DNA of 64,000 nucleotides from Shewanella yunxiaonensis (GTDB lineage Bacteria > Pseudomonadota > Gammaproteobacteria > Enterobacterales > Shewanellaceae): positions 1,089,001 to 1,153,000 of the forward strand of contig NZ_CP073587.1 in NCBI RefSeq assembly GCF_018223345.1. Reading direction: 5' to 3'. The notes beneath the pieces were generated by a model that saw nothing but the letters and a program-made list of their open reading frames with translations, was not told the DNA's origin and did not search any database. Within the stretch, counting starts at the first letter, position 1. Each line of letters opens with the position of its first letter. Below, piece by piece: positions 7,926 through 16,491 of this stretch. The translations under genes and the position numbers were made by a program.

Positions 7926-8759
7926 GTGCCAGATAAATCTCTTGCAGAAACCGAGTACAATCAGTTCCGGCTGTTCTTGGAACAACACAGTGGTATTGTG
8001 CTGGGTGAAAATAAGCAATATCTGGTGCGCAGTAGACTCGCGCCGTTGATGGGCAAATATGGGCTGCCGTCATTATCAGAAGTGGTGAAGCAGTCCATGC
8101 GTCCCACTGAGAGACAGTTACGGGCTGAAGTTATTGATGCCATGACTACCAACGAAACCCTCTGGTTCCGTGACCGTTATCCCTTTGAATTGTTGCCAAA
8201 CAATATCTTGCCGCAGTTTGCCAGACTCGGAAGGCCCCTCAAAATCTGGTCGGCGGCCTGTTCTTCTGGACAGGAGCCTTATTCCTTGGCAATGACCATT
8301 CTTGAATATCAGCAACGTCGTCCGGGTGGATTACCTGGAAGTGCTTCAATCCTGGCAACGGATTTATCACCTTCAATGCTGGAGCGTTGTAAGAACGCGG
8401 AATATGACAGCCTGGCATTGGGGAGAGGCTTATCTGACGAGCGTAAACGTCAGTTTTTTGATGCTTTACCAAGTGGCAATATGCGAGTGAAAGACAATGT
8501 CAGGCGTTTGGTCAGCTTCAGAGCGCATAATCTCCTGGAAAGCTATACCTTGCTCGGTAAGTTCGACATTATCTTTTGCCGAAATGTTTTGATCTATTTT
8601 GCTCCTGAAGCCAAGGCAAAAATCCTGCGGCAATTTGCTGCCGCCCTGAACCCCAAAGGCATCCTGTTTTTGGGTGCGTCAGAGTCTATTGCGGGTTTAT
8701 CTGATGAGTTTGATATGATTCGCTGCAATCCAGGGATCTATTACCAACGTAAAATCTGA
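7926..8759 (+). CDS. cheR: Chemoreceptor methyltransferase CheR
   Basis: A 277-residue S-adenosylmethionine-dependent methyltransferase that methylates glutamates of chemoreceptors, opposing CheB. The N-terminal helical domain (about 1-80, with E-T-L-W-F-R-D at 76-82) is followed by the catalytic domain with S-A-A-C-S-S-G-Q-E-P-Y-S binding the cofactor and F-C-R-N-V-L-I-Y-F near residue 218. No C-terminal receptor-tethering pentapeptide domain is present. The start is GTG at 7926. A strong terminator follows, isolating it from flgB. Confidence 0.95.
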   Translation: MPDKSLAETEYNQFRLFLEQHSGIVLGENKQYLVRSRLAPLMGKYGLPSLSEVVKQSMRPTERQLRAEVIDAMTTNETLWFRDRYPFELLPNNILPQFARLGRPLKIWSAACSSGQEPYSLAMTILEYQQRRPGGLPGSASILATDLSPSMLERCKNAEYDSLALGRGLSDERKRQFFDALPSGNMRVKDNVRRLVSFRAHNLLESYTLLGKFDIIFCRNVLIYFAPEAKAKILRQFAAALNPKGILFLGASESIAGLSDEFDMIRCNPGIYYQRKI

Positions 8760-8786
8760 TATTAATTTATTGATTTTAAACAATAT

Positions 8787-8816
8787 AAAAATGCCAGCTA
8801 AAAAGCTGGCATTTTT
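8787..8816 (+). terminator. Rho-independent terminator after cheR
   Basis: A perfect 13-bp stem (AAAAATGCCAGCT with AGCTGGCATTTTT) and a four-base loop; the T-run is part of the 3' arm. The A-rich 5' arm means it could work in both directions. Confidence 0.85.
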
Positions 8817-8868
8817 ATTGCTGCTGTTTCACTCGTTGGGGTTTATCAGACACATATAGCCTGCTATA

Positions 8869-8884
8869 TGGCACATAGTTTGCT
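8869..8884 (+). promoter_or_regulatory. Sigma-54 promoter for flgBCDE
   Basis: TGGCACATAGTTTGCT, a perfect -24/-12 match (TGGCAC-N5-TTGCW, GG-N10-GC). It lies 35 bases before the flgB ATG and rules out an earlier in-frame ATG at 8868, which would be in the promoter. Confidence 0.9.
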
Positions 8885-8918
8885 TGCACATAAAAACTAT
8901 CCATTGAGAGGCGGTTTT

Positions 8919-9317
8919 ATGGCGATCAGTTTTGATAAGGCTCTGGGCGTTCATCAATACACCCTGGGGATCCGTGCACAGCGTGCGGAAGTGCTATCCA
9001 GTAATATCGCCAATGCTGATACTCCCAACTATAAAGCCAGAGATGTGGATTTTAATGCGGCATTGCAGAGTGCCATGGGAAAACGGCAAGGCATGCAAAT
9101 GGCGGCTACTTCCGAAAAGCATTTTGATATGAAGTCATTGGTCCAGGAAAACGTCAGGTTCCGCGTGCCAGATCAACCTGACACCGGTGATGGAAATACC
9201 GTAGACATGCAGGAAGAACAACAGGCGTTTATGCAAAATGCGTTGGAATATCAAATGTCTCTCGGGTTTCTTGATGGTAAGTTTTCCGGCATGAAAAAGG
9301 CGATAAGAGGAGACTGA
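8919..9317 (+). CDS. flgB: Flagellar proximal rod protein FlgB
   Basis: A 132-residue rod subunit connecting the MS-ring region to the distal rod. The N-terminus carries the axial-protein motif (V-L-S-S-N-I-A-N-A-D-T-P-N-Y-K-A-R-D) near residues 25-42. The C-terminal helix (N-A-L-E-Y-Q-M-S-L) is typical. The start at 8919 has a GAGAGGCGG ribosome site and gives standard FlgB length. First gene of the flgBCDE unit; flgC begins two bases after its stop. Confidence 0.95.
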   Translation: MAISFDKALGVHQYTLGIRAQRAEVLSSNIANADTPNYKARDVDFNAALQSAMGKRQGMQMAATSEKHFDMKSLVQENVRFRVPDQPDTGDGNTVDMQEEQQAFMQNALEYQMSLGFLDGKFSGMKKAIRGD

Positions 9318-9319
9318 TC

Positions 9320-9742
9320 ATGGGGCTATTCAATATTTTTAATATTGCCGGTTCTGGCATGTCTGCCCAGTCTGTGCGGTTGAATACCACTGCCAGCAAC
9401 ATCGCCAACGCGGATTCGGTGTCCAGTAGTGTGGATACCACCTATAAAGCCCGGCACCCAGTATTTGAAGCCGAGCTGGCGAAGGCGACCAATGGGCAGC
9501 AGCAACAAGATGGTTATTCGGTCAAGGTATCGGGGATTGTAGAGAGCGATAAGCCGCTGGTGAAGGAATATGCGCCTGATCACCCGTTAGCCGATGCCGA
9601 TGGCTACATATATAAACCCAATGTCAACGTGGTAGAGGAGATGGCAGATATGATCTCTGCATCGCGCTCCTACCAGATGAATGTTCAGGTAGCTGATGCT
9701 ACCAAGTCCATGCTGCAGCAAACGCTGCAGTTAGGTAAATGA
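9320..9742 (+). CDS. flgC: Flagellar proximal rod protein FlgC
   Basis: A 140-residue rod protein. The N-terminal axial motif (N-T-T-A-S-N-I-A-N-A-D-S) and the C-terminal segment P-N-V-N-V-V-E-E-M-A-D-M-I-S-A-S-R-S-Y followed by a terminal helix are diagnostic of FlgC. An AGAGGAG ribosome site overlaps the end of flgB. It is exported by the flagellar type III apparatus and polymerises above FlgB. Confidence 0.95.
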   Translation: MGLFNIFNIAGSGMSAQSVRLNTTASNIANADSVSSSVDTTYKARHPVFEAELAKATNGQQQQDGYSVKVSGIVESDKPLVKEYAPDHPLADADGYIYKPNVNVVEEMADMISASRSYQMNVQVADATKSMLQQTLQLGK

Positions 9743-9755
9743 TAGGAGATAGGCC

Positions 9756-10430
9756 GTGAGTACTATCGGTTCGGTGACATCTTCAACAACTGATACTTCC
9801 AGTACCAGTTCAACCAGCAACAATCAGTCCTTAACACAGGCAGATTTCTTTTCGTTGCTGAGTACTCAGTTGTCAATGCAGGATCCTTCAAATCCCGTAG
9901 ACAATGACCAGATGATTTCGCAGATGGCATCATTCTCTACAGTAGACGGGATCGGCAAGTTAAATGACGAGATCACCAGTCTCAATACTGTAATGACCTC
10001 TAGCCAGGCATTGCAGGCATCAGGTCTGGTCGGCCAAAAAGTGTTGGTGCCCTCTGGCACCGGTTATGTATCCGCGGATGATCCTACGCTAAAAGGGGTT
10101 ATCAGCACTTCGACACCAATTAACAGTATTAAAGTGGCGGTGCAGGATGCTTCCGGTCAGGTAGTCAGAAACTTTACTGTTGATGGCAGTGCGGGTGGCA
10201 ACGTCGATGTTGACTGGGATGGTCTGGATAACAGCGGCAATGCTGTGGCACCTGGTCAATATACGCTTACCGCCAATGGTGTGGTCGATGGCACGTCTGA
10301 GGATCTATACGTCAGCACCTATGGCCATGTCAGCAGTGTTTCGCTCAATTCCAGTACCGGGGCCGTACTCAACGTTAGAGGCGTTGGCGGTGTAGCACTG
10401 TCGGATGTGTTGGCGGTTTCTGAAGGTTAA
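9756..10430 (+). CDS. flgD: Hook assembly scaffold FlgD
   Basis: A 224-residue protein that caps the growing hook and is discarded on completion. The N-terminal region, rich in S and T, is followed by the FlgD signature L-T-Q-A-D-F-F-S-L-L-S-T-Q-L-S-M-Q-D-P and D-N-D-Q-M-I-S-Q-M-A-S-F. The C-terminal half has Tudor/Ig-like FlgD domains (V-D-W-D-G-L-D-N-S-G near residue 155). The start is GTG at 9756 with an AGGAGA ribosome site. Confidence 0.94.
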   Translation: MSTIGSVTSSTTDTSSTSSTSNNQSLTQADFFSLLSTQLSMQDPSNPVDNDQMISQMASFSTVDGIGKLNDEITSLNTVMTSSQALQASGLVGQKVLVPSGTGYVSADDPTLKGVISTSTPINSIKVAVQDASGQVVRNFTVDGSAGGNVDVDWDGLDNSGNAVAPGQYTLTANGVVDGTSEDLYVSTYGHVSSVSLNSSTGAVLNVRGVGGVALSDVLAVSEG

Positions 10431-10481
10431 CGTATGCGCCGGGATTGACCGGACAGAAGTAAAAATTACAAGAGGTGGATT

Positions 10482-11843
10482 ATGTCTTTTAACATCGCTC
10501 TTAGCGGGATCAATGCGGCGCAAAAAGATCTCAATACAACAGCAAATAACATTGCCAACGTGAACACTACTGGTTTTAAGGAATCACGGGCAGAATTTGC
10601 CGATGTTTATGCAAACTCGATTTTCTCCAACAGCAAGACAGCGGTTGGTGGCGGTGTCACTACCACCCAGGTCGCGCAACAGTTCCATCAGGGCAATTTG
10701 CAGTCTACCAATAACGCGCTGGATATGGCGATCAGTGGTAATGGCTTCTTCGTGACTTCGTCTTCTATTGATACCCAGGACTATTCATTTACTCGTGCCG
10801 GGGCATTCAAGCGTGATGAAAATGGTTTCTTGGTGGATTCACAAGGTAACTACTTGCAATGTTTTCAGGTGGATTCCGATGGCAACTCTGCATCAGTCAG
10901 CTTAAGTACCACTAAACCAGTACAGATCCCTGATACCGCTGGCAGCCCGCAAGCCACTCAAAATGTATCCATGAGTATGAACTTGAATTCAAACTCCACT
11001 GCGTTAGATCCGGCAGCGTTTGATCCAACGGATTCATCCACATTTAATAACTCAACCGCGGTAACTATCTATGACTCGTTGGGTGAGTCACACACATTGA
11101 CCTCCTACTTCGTTAAACCTCAGGATGGTGCTTACACCGGTGAAAGTAACTGGGTGGTCTATTATGCCGTGGATGGCCAGCAGGTTAATCTGGACAGCGC
11201 TGCGGGTACTTATCAAATGGATACTACGGGTGATGGCAGTCCAGACAGCACAGGCACAGCTCAAACCACGGGTGGCTGGACTGGCGCCGTCCTGACTTTT
11301 GACGCCACCGGTGCTTATAAAGGTTCTAGCCCCGCCACGATCACGACTCAACAGCTAGGCATCTCTGGTGCTAATGTACTCAGTGCGGCGGCTGAAGGTT
11401 CGCAGCAGATTTCCATCGGGTTCAATCAACCGACACAATACGCTGAGAGCTTTAGTACGACGGAGTTAACTCAAGACGGTATTACTGTGGGGCGCTTAAC
11501 TAACGTCGAAGTGGGCAGTGATGGTCTGATCTCGGCGAAATACAGTAATGGTTCCACCGTCCCGTTAGCAAGAGTTGCATTGGCGCGTTTTTCCAATGAG
11601 CAGGGGCTGACTCAAGTCGGGAATACGTCTTGGAAAGCCAGTCTGGAGTCTGGTGAAGCGCTGGCGGGTGAAGCCAATAGCGGTGTGTTTGGTGCGATTA
11701 AATCTTCTTATCTGGAAAGCTCAAACGTCGACCTGACAACTGAGCTGGTAGACTTGATTTCTGCACAGCGTAATTTCCAGGCAAACTCTCGAACACTGGA
11801 AGTGAATAATACGCTGCAACAGACCGTATTACAGATCCGTTAA
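10482..11843 (+). CDS. flgE: Flagellar hook protein FlgE
   Basis: A 453-residue major hook subunit forming the universal joint between rod and filament. The N-terminus M-S-F-N-I-A-L-S-G-I with N-N-I-A-N-V-N-T-T-G-F-K and the C-terminus with S-N-V-D-L-T-T-E-L-V-D-L-I-S-A-Q-R-N-F-Q form the coiled-coil D0 domain; the centre holds the D1/D2 domains. Start has an AGAGGTGG ribosome site. Last gene of the flgB operon, followed by a strong terminator. Confidence 0.96.
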   Translation: MSFNIALSGINAAQKDLNTTANNIANVNTTGFKESRAEFADVYANSIFSNSKTAVGGGVTTTQVAQQFHQGNLQSTNNALDMAISGNGFFVTSSSIDTQDYSFTRAGAFKRDENGFLVDSQGNYLQCFQVDSDGNSASVSLSTTKPVQIPDTAGSPQATQNVSMSMNLNSNSTALDPAAFDPTDSSTFNNSTAVTIYDSLGESHTLTSYFVKPQDGAYTGESNWVVYYAVDGQQVNLDSAAGTYQMDTTGDGSPDSTGTAQTTGGWTGAVLTFDATGAYKGSSPATITTQQLGISGANVLSAAAEGSQQISIGFNQPTQYAESFSTTELTQDGITVGRLTNVEVGSDGLISAKYSNGSTVPLARVALARFSNEQGLTQVGNTSWKASLESGEALAGEANSGVFGAIKSSYLESSNVDLTTELVDLISAQRNFQANSRTLEVNNTLQQTVLQIR

Positions 11844-11873
11844 GTTCTCTCTCCGAGCGGTAACTGTATTGTC

Positions 11874-11905
11874 GTGAGCGGCAATACTTTGCCGCTCACC
11901 TTTTT
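11874..11905 (+). terminator. Rho-independent terminator after flgE
   Basis: A perfect 11-bp stem (GTGAGCGGCAA with TTGCCGCTCAC), a four-base loop and a run of five T. It separates flgBCDE from flgFGHIJ. Confidence 0.9.
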
Positions 11906-11964
11906 GCGCTGCGCCAATAAACTGTTTTTCTTCTTTTTTACCTCGCAAAATCCCAATCTTTTAG

Positions 11965-11980
11965 TGGCATGAAGTTTGCT
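11965..11980 (+). promoter_or_regulatory. Sigma-54 promoter for flgFGHIJ(KL)
   Basis: TGGCATGAAGTTTGCT matches the sigma-54 consensus except for T in place of C at the sixth position, with the exact GG-N10-GC spacing. It lies 38 bases before the flgF GTG. Confidence 0.88.
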
Positions 11981-12017
11981 TTGTTCAGCATAAGCTCAAT
12001 TTTTGACGGAGCAATGG

Positions 12018-12761
12018 GTGGACAAATTTCTCTACATCGCGATGACGGGTGCCAAGCAAAATATGGATGCTTTGGCGGTCAGGGCAAACAATTTAGCTAA
12101 CGCAAATACTGATGGCTTCAAAGCCGATATGGAGCAAGCGCGGGCGATGCAAGCGTTTGGAGAGGGATTGCCAACCAGAGTATTCGCGATGACGGAATTG
12201 CCGTCTTCCGATTTTAAGTCTGGCCCTATTCAGACCACCGGTCGCAATCTTGATATCGCGGTGAAGGATCAAGGTTGGATAGCGGTACAGGCTGATGATG
12301 GTAGCGAAGCGTATACCCGGGCGGGCAGCCTGAATATTGACGTTAATGGCATGCTGCGCAATAGCAGCGGTCATTTGGTGATGGGGCAGAATGGTCCAAT
12401 CAACATTCCTTTGCCGGTTCAAAAACTTGATATTGCAACTGATGGAACGATCTCGGTCACCCCACAGGGGGCGACGCCGGAAGTCAAAGAGAATGTTGGT
12501 CAAATCAAGCTGACGAATCCCGGAAATCAAAATTTGATGCGTGGCGAAGATGGTCTGTTCCGTACCTTAAGTGGTCAGCCTGCCGCCGCAGATCCGGCTG
12601 TGAGCGTGGTGAGTGGCGCGGTTGAAGGCAGTAACGTCAACCCGATAGAAGAGATGGTTAGTATGATCAGTTTGCAGCGCCAATTTGAACTGCAAGTAAA
12701 AATGATGAAAACGGCAGAGGAAAACGACAAGTCATCTGCCGCTTTGGTTCGCATTAGCTAG
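12018..12761 (+). CDS. flgF: Flagellar proximal rod protein FlgF
   Basis: A 247-residue rod protein of the FlgE/FlgF/FlgG family. N-terminal motif N-N-L-A-N-A-N-T-D-G-F-K and C-terminal E-G-S-N-V-N-P-I-E-E-M-V-S-M-I-S-L-Q-R-Q-F are clear. The GTG at 12018 is chosen over TTG at 12003 because a GGAG ribosome site lies six bases upstream and the resulting M-D-K-F-L-Y-I-A start is typical. First gene of the second rod/ring unit under a sigma-54 promoter. Confidence 0.95.
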   Translation: MDKFLYIAMTGAKQNMDALAVRANNLANANTDGFKADMEQARAMQAFGEGLPTRVFAMTELPSSDFKSGPIQTTGRNLDIAVKDQGWIAVQADDGSEAYTRAGSLNIDVNGMLRNSSGHLVMGQNGPINIPLPVQKLDIATDGTISVTPQGATPEVKENVGQIKLTNPGNQNLMRGEDGLFRTLSGQPAAADPAVSVVSGAVEGSNVNPIEEMVSMISLQRQFELQVKMMKTAEENDKSSAALVRIS

Positions 12762-12772
12762 GAGTAACGATT

Positions 12773-13561
12773 ATGCATCCCGCTTTATGGATCAGTAAGA
12801 CTGGCCTTGATGCCCAGCAGACCGATATATCGGTGATTTCTAACAACATCGCTAATGCGAGCACCGTCGGCTACAAGAAAGGGCGGGCAGTGTTTGAAGA
12901 TCTGTTGTACCAAACCGTGAATCAGGCAGGGGGCATCAGTGCCGCCAACACTAAGTTGCCTAACGGGCTGAATCTGGGCGCGGGTACCAAAGTGGTAGCC
13001 ACCCAGAAGATCTTCTCCCAAGGCAATATGGAAACTACGGATAACTCGATGGATTTGATGATCCAGGGGCCGGGGTTCTTCGAAATCCAGATGCCTGATG
13101 GTACCACCGCATATACCCGTAACGGTCAGTTTTCTCTGGACGATACCGGACAGATGGTTACCTCCGGTGAAGGTTATGTATTGCAACCCGGCATTACCAT
13201 CCCGGATAACGCCACCAGTATTACCGTCTCCGAAGAAGGTGAAGTATCCGTAAAAATTCCGGGAACGGCTGACAACCAAGTGGTAGGACAGTTGACCATG
13301 GCGGATTTTATCAATCCATCCGGTCTGCAACCTATCGGTCAGAACCTGTATCTGGAAACTGGCGCTAGTGGTACTCCCGTCGAAGGAACACCGTCTTTAG
13401 ATGGCATGGGCAGTATCAAGCAAGGCTCACTGGAAACTTCCAACGTGAACGTCACAGAGGAGCTAGTGAATCTTATCGAAAGCCAGCGCGTGTACGAGAT
13501 GAACTCCAAGGTTATTTCAGCCGTAGACCAAATGCTGGGATACGTGAATCAGAACCTCTAG
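12773..13561 (+). CDS. flgG: Flagellar distal rod protein FlgG
   Basis: A 262-residue distal rod subunit, the typical length for FlgG. It starts M-H-P-A-L-W-I-S-K-T-G-L with N-N-I-A-N-A-S-T-V-G-Y-K, and ends with T-S-N-V-N-V-T-E-E-L-V-N-L-I-E-S-Q-R-V-Y-E-M-N. The central sequence (D-L-M-I-Q-G-P-G-F-F-E-I) is shared with FlgE/F. It follows flgF by 11 bases with a TAGGAG ribosome site. Confidence 0.96.
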   Translation: MHPALWISKTGLDAQQTDISVISNNIANASTVGYKKGRAVFEDLLYQTVNQAGGISAANTKLPNGLNLGAGTKVVATQKIFSQGNMETTDNSMDLMIQGPGFFEIQMPDGTTAYTRNGQFSLDDTGQMVTSGEGYVLQPGITIPDNATSITVSEEGEVSVKIPGTADNQVVGQLTMADFINPSGLQPIGQNLYLETGASGTPVEGTPSLDGMGSIKQGSLETSNVNVTEELVNLIESQRVYEMNSKVISAVDQMLGYVNQNL

Positions 13562-13573
13562 TAGGGTAAGGCT

Positions 13574-14248
13574 ATGAAGCTGATACTAAAACTGTTGCCG
13601 TTGTTGCTGCTGGGAGCCTGTGCTGCCAACCAGCAAAAGCCAATCCCGGATGATCCTTATTACGCGCCTGTCTATCCAGATGATGGCAACAGCGGTTTAG
13701 TGCCAACCGGTTCCATATTTGAACATAATCGGGCCACACCTTTATTTTCTGATCTGAAAGCCCATCGGGTTGGGGACATCGTTACTATCCAATTAGTGGA
13801 GTCGACCCAAGCGAAAAAAAGCGCGGCTAATCAGATATCGAAAGGCTCTGATCTTACCGTCAATCCGCTGACAGCCGCTGGCAGTAACGTGACGATTAAT
13901 GGTAAGTCGCTGGACTTGGGGTATAGCGACAGCATGGATACCAAACGTTCAGCGGGAACGGACCAAAGCAATAGTCTTTCAGGCGAAATCTCTGCCAATG
14001 TGATTCAGGTATTGGGCAACGGCAACCTAGTGGTTCGCGGCGAAAAATGGATCACCATCAACAACGGTGATGAGTTCATTCGTATCACCGGTATTGTTCG
14101 TCCACAAGACATTACTACCAGCAATACCGTGCAATCGCCCAGAGTGGCGAATGCCCGCATTCAATATAGCGGCACCGGTACCTTTGCCGATTCGCAAAAA
14201 GTTGGCTGGTTGAGCAAATTCTTTATGTCTGACTGGTGGCCTTTCTAA
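13574..14248 (+). CDS. flgH: Flagellar L-ring lipoprotein FlgH
   Basis: A 224-residue outer-membrane lipoprotein forming the L-ring bushing. Lipobox L-G-A-C at residues 13-16. Conserved FlgH features follow: [23 protein letters not shown] and [14 protein letters not shown]. It sits 12 bases after flgG and is followed by flgI, its P-ring partner. Confidence 0.96.
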   Translation: MKLILKLLPLLLLGACAANQQKPIPDDPYYAPVYPDDGNSGLVPTGSIFEHNRATPLFSDLKAHRVGDIVTIQLVESTQAKKSAANQISKGSDLTVNPLTAAGSNVTINGKSLDLGYSDSMDTKRSAGTDQSNSLSGEISANVIQVLGNGNLVVRGEKWITINNGDEFIRITGIVRPQDITTSNTVQSPRVANARIQYSGTGTFADSQKVGWLSKFFMSDWWPF

Positions 14249-14259
14249 GGAGCAAAATA

Positions 14260-15348
14260 ATGAAAAACCAATGGTGGCTGCTACTTGGATTGCTGCTGTG
14301 CCTCCCGATAAAGGCTGAACGCATTAAAGATATCGCTGATATTCAGGGCGTACGTGAAAACCAGCTGATTGGTTATGGTCTGGTCGTCGGTTTGCCTGGA
14401 ACCGGCGAGAAGACGCGCTACACCGAACAGACTTTCAAAACCATGTTGAAAAACTTCGGTATCACGCTGGATGATACCATCAGACCAAAAATCAAAAACA
14501 GTGCGGTAGTGGCAGTTCATGCGGACATGCCAGCGTTTATCAAACCCGGCCAAACGATTGATGTGACGGTATCCAGTATTGGTGAAGCTAAAAGCCTACG
14601 CGGTGGGAGTTTACTACAAACCTTTATGCGCGGGGTGGACGGTAATGTGTATGCGATTGCTCAAGGGAGCCTGGTAGTCAGCGGGTTCAGCGCCGATGGT
14701 ATGGACGGTTCTAAGGTGGTGAACAATACCCCTACTGTTGGGCGTATTCCCAACGGTGCCATTGTCGAACGTGAAGTCGCTTCCCCCTTTGATGCCGGGG
14801 ATTACTTGACCTTTAATTTGCGGCGGGCCGATTTTGATACAGCTAAGCGTACTGCCGATGCCATTAACAATCTGCTGGGCCCAGATGTGGCAAAACCACT
14901 GGATGCGGCGTCTATTCGGGTCAGTGCCCCACGAGATCCGGGGCAACGCGTATCGTTTCTTGCGACGCTGGAAAATATTCAGGTACAGCCGGCTGATGAA
15001 GCCGCCAAGGTCATCGTCAATTCCCGGACGGGTACCATTGTCGTTGGCAAAGACGTCAGGTTGTTGCCTGCCGCGATTACCCATGGCGGACTCACCGTCA
15101 CCATCGCTGAAAATCCTCAAGTATCGCAGCCCAATGCGTTGGCTGCGGGTAACACAACGGTGACACCAAACAGCACTATCGGCGTGTCTCAGTCGAATCA
15201 GCGGATGTTCCTGTTTAACCCCGGCACCACTCTGGATGAATTAGTCCGGGCGGTGAATATGGTGGGCGCGGCACCTTCGGATGTGTTGGCCATCCTTGAA
15301 GCATTAAAGGTGGCCGGCGCTTTGCATGGTGAGCTTATTGTCATCTGA
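14260..15348 (+). CDS. flgI: Flagellar P-ring protein FlgI
   Basis: A 362-residue periplasmic P-ring subunit. The ATG at 14260 has an AAGGAG ribosome site and opens a signal peptide ([12 protein letters not shown] ending K-A). An in-frame start at 14236 inside flgH is less likely. Mature sequence [22 protein letters not shown] is the family signature, and the C-terminus [15 protein letters not shown] fits. Assembly needs FlgA, encoded upstream. Confidence 0.96.
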   Translation: MKNQWWLLLGLLLCLPIKAERIKDIADIQGVRENQLIGYGLVVGLPGTGEKTRYTEQTFKTMLKNFGITLDDTIRPKIKNSAVVAVHADMPAFIKPGQTIDVTVSSIGEAKSLRGGSLLQTFMRGVDGNVYAIAQGSLVVSGFSADGMDGSKVVNNTPTVGRIPNGAIVEREVASPFDAGDYLTFNLRRADFDTAKRTADAINNLLGPDVAKPLDAASIRVSAPRDPGQRVSFLATLENIQVQPADEAAKVIVNSRTGTIVVGKDVRLLPAAITHGGLTVTIAENPQVSQPNALAAGNTTVTPNSTIGVSQSNQRMFLFNPGTTLDELVRAVNMVGAAPSDVLAILEALKVAGALHGELIVI

Positions 15349-15373
15349 TTTCTGACGCTAGCCGGACTTCACA

Positions 15374-16465
15374 ATGGACCAACTTTCCAACTCATCACAA
15401 TTTCTGGATCTTTCCGGCCTGGATAACTTGCGTATCAAGGCCCAGAAAGATCAGAAGTCAGCGCTTAAACAGGTGGCGCAGCAGTTTGAAAGCATTTTTG
15501 TGCAGATGCTGATGAAGAGCATGCGTGATGCCAACGCTGCATTTGAATCAGACAGTCCGTTTAACTCGCAGTACACCAAATTTTATGAACAGATGCACGA
15601 CCAGCAGATGTCCGTGGATCTCTCGCAAAAAGGCATGTTGGGCCTGGCGGATTTGATGGTGCAACAACTCGATCCTCAGGACTCCGGGATCACGCCCGCT
15701 TCAGTGATGCGCAGTACCAACGGTGAGCCTTTGTTATCTGCTGAGGCACCAGCGCCGAAGGTATCTGATAAGGCAGCTGTTGCGTCAGATACCTCGATGA
15801 CGTTTAACGTGCCGACGAAGCAGCGAGTCGATGCTGAGACCAGCGATGCCAGCAGGGTACAGACCCCGAACCCAGCCGTAAGTCAGCAGCCAAAAACTGC
15901 CGGAACGCTGGATTATGACACGCTGGACAGTATTTTAAGCGGCAAAGTGTTGCCGGATAACACTAGCGCGATTAGCTCGCAGGAAGATTTTGTCAAAGTG
16001 CTGTACCCCTATGCTCGTGATGCGGCGGAGAAATTGGGGACGACACCGGAGGTCATACTGGCGCAATCGGCGTTGGAAACCGGCTGGGGCCAGAAAATGG
16101 TGAAAACATCAGATGGTCAGCCTAGCAATAATTTGTTCAATATCAAGGCTGACCCACGTTGGTCAGGCGCGAGCACTAATGCGTCTACCACCGAATATGA
16201 ACAGGGGACTCCGGTCCGTGAGAATGCCATATTCCGGGTCTATGACAATCTAAAAGAGAGCTTCAACGATTATGTGTCGTTGATTTCCCAAAATGGTCGC
16301 TATAGCAAGGCGAGAGCTGCCGCAGCCGATCCGGTGCAGTATGTGCGCGGTCTGGCTGAAGCGGGTTATGCCACCGATCCGCAGTATGCGAGCAAGGTGA
16401 TCAAGGTGATGCAGAGCATCAAAAGTGACTTGGGGCAGTTTACACAAGGGGCTGGCAGTCAGTAA
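15374..16465 (+). CDS. flgJ: Rod cap and peptidoglycan hydrolase FlgJ
   Basis: A 363-residue two-domain protein. Residues about 20-105 are the rod-capping domain (Q-F-E-S-I-F-V-Q-M-L-M-K-S-M-R-D-A). Residues about 205-355 are a glucosaminidase/muramidase domain (V-I-L-A-Q-S-A-L-E-T-G-W-G-Q with the likely catalytic Glu, and N-L-F-N-I-K) that opens the cell wall for the rod. A flexible S/T/P-rich linker joins them. The ribosome site is weak. Confidence 0.95.
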   Translation: MDQLSNSSQFLDLSGLDNLRIKAQKDQKSALKQVAQQFESIFVQMLMKSMRDANAAFESDSPFNSQYTKFYEQMHDQQMSVDLSQKGMLGLADLMVQQLDPQDSGITPASVMRSTNGEPLLSAEAPAPKVSDKAAVASDTSMTFNVPTKQRVDAETSDASRVQTPNPAVSQQPKTAGTLDYDTLDSILSGKVLPDNTSAISSQEDFVKVLYPYARDAAEKLGTTPEVILAQSALETGWGQKMVKTSDGQPSNNLFNIKADPRWSGASTNASTTEYEQGTPVRENAIFRVYDNLKESFNDYVSLISQNGRYSKARAAAADPVQYVRGLAEAGYATDPQYASKVIKVMQSIKSDLGQFTQGAGSQ

Positions 16466-16491
16466 CTGCCACCGGTTAAGGAGCGAGTGTC

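Noticed and set aside
12785..13330. Minus-strand open frame opposite flgG
   Set aside because: Fully inside flgG, no family features, no ribosome site.
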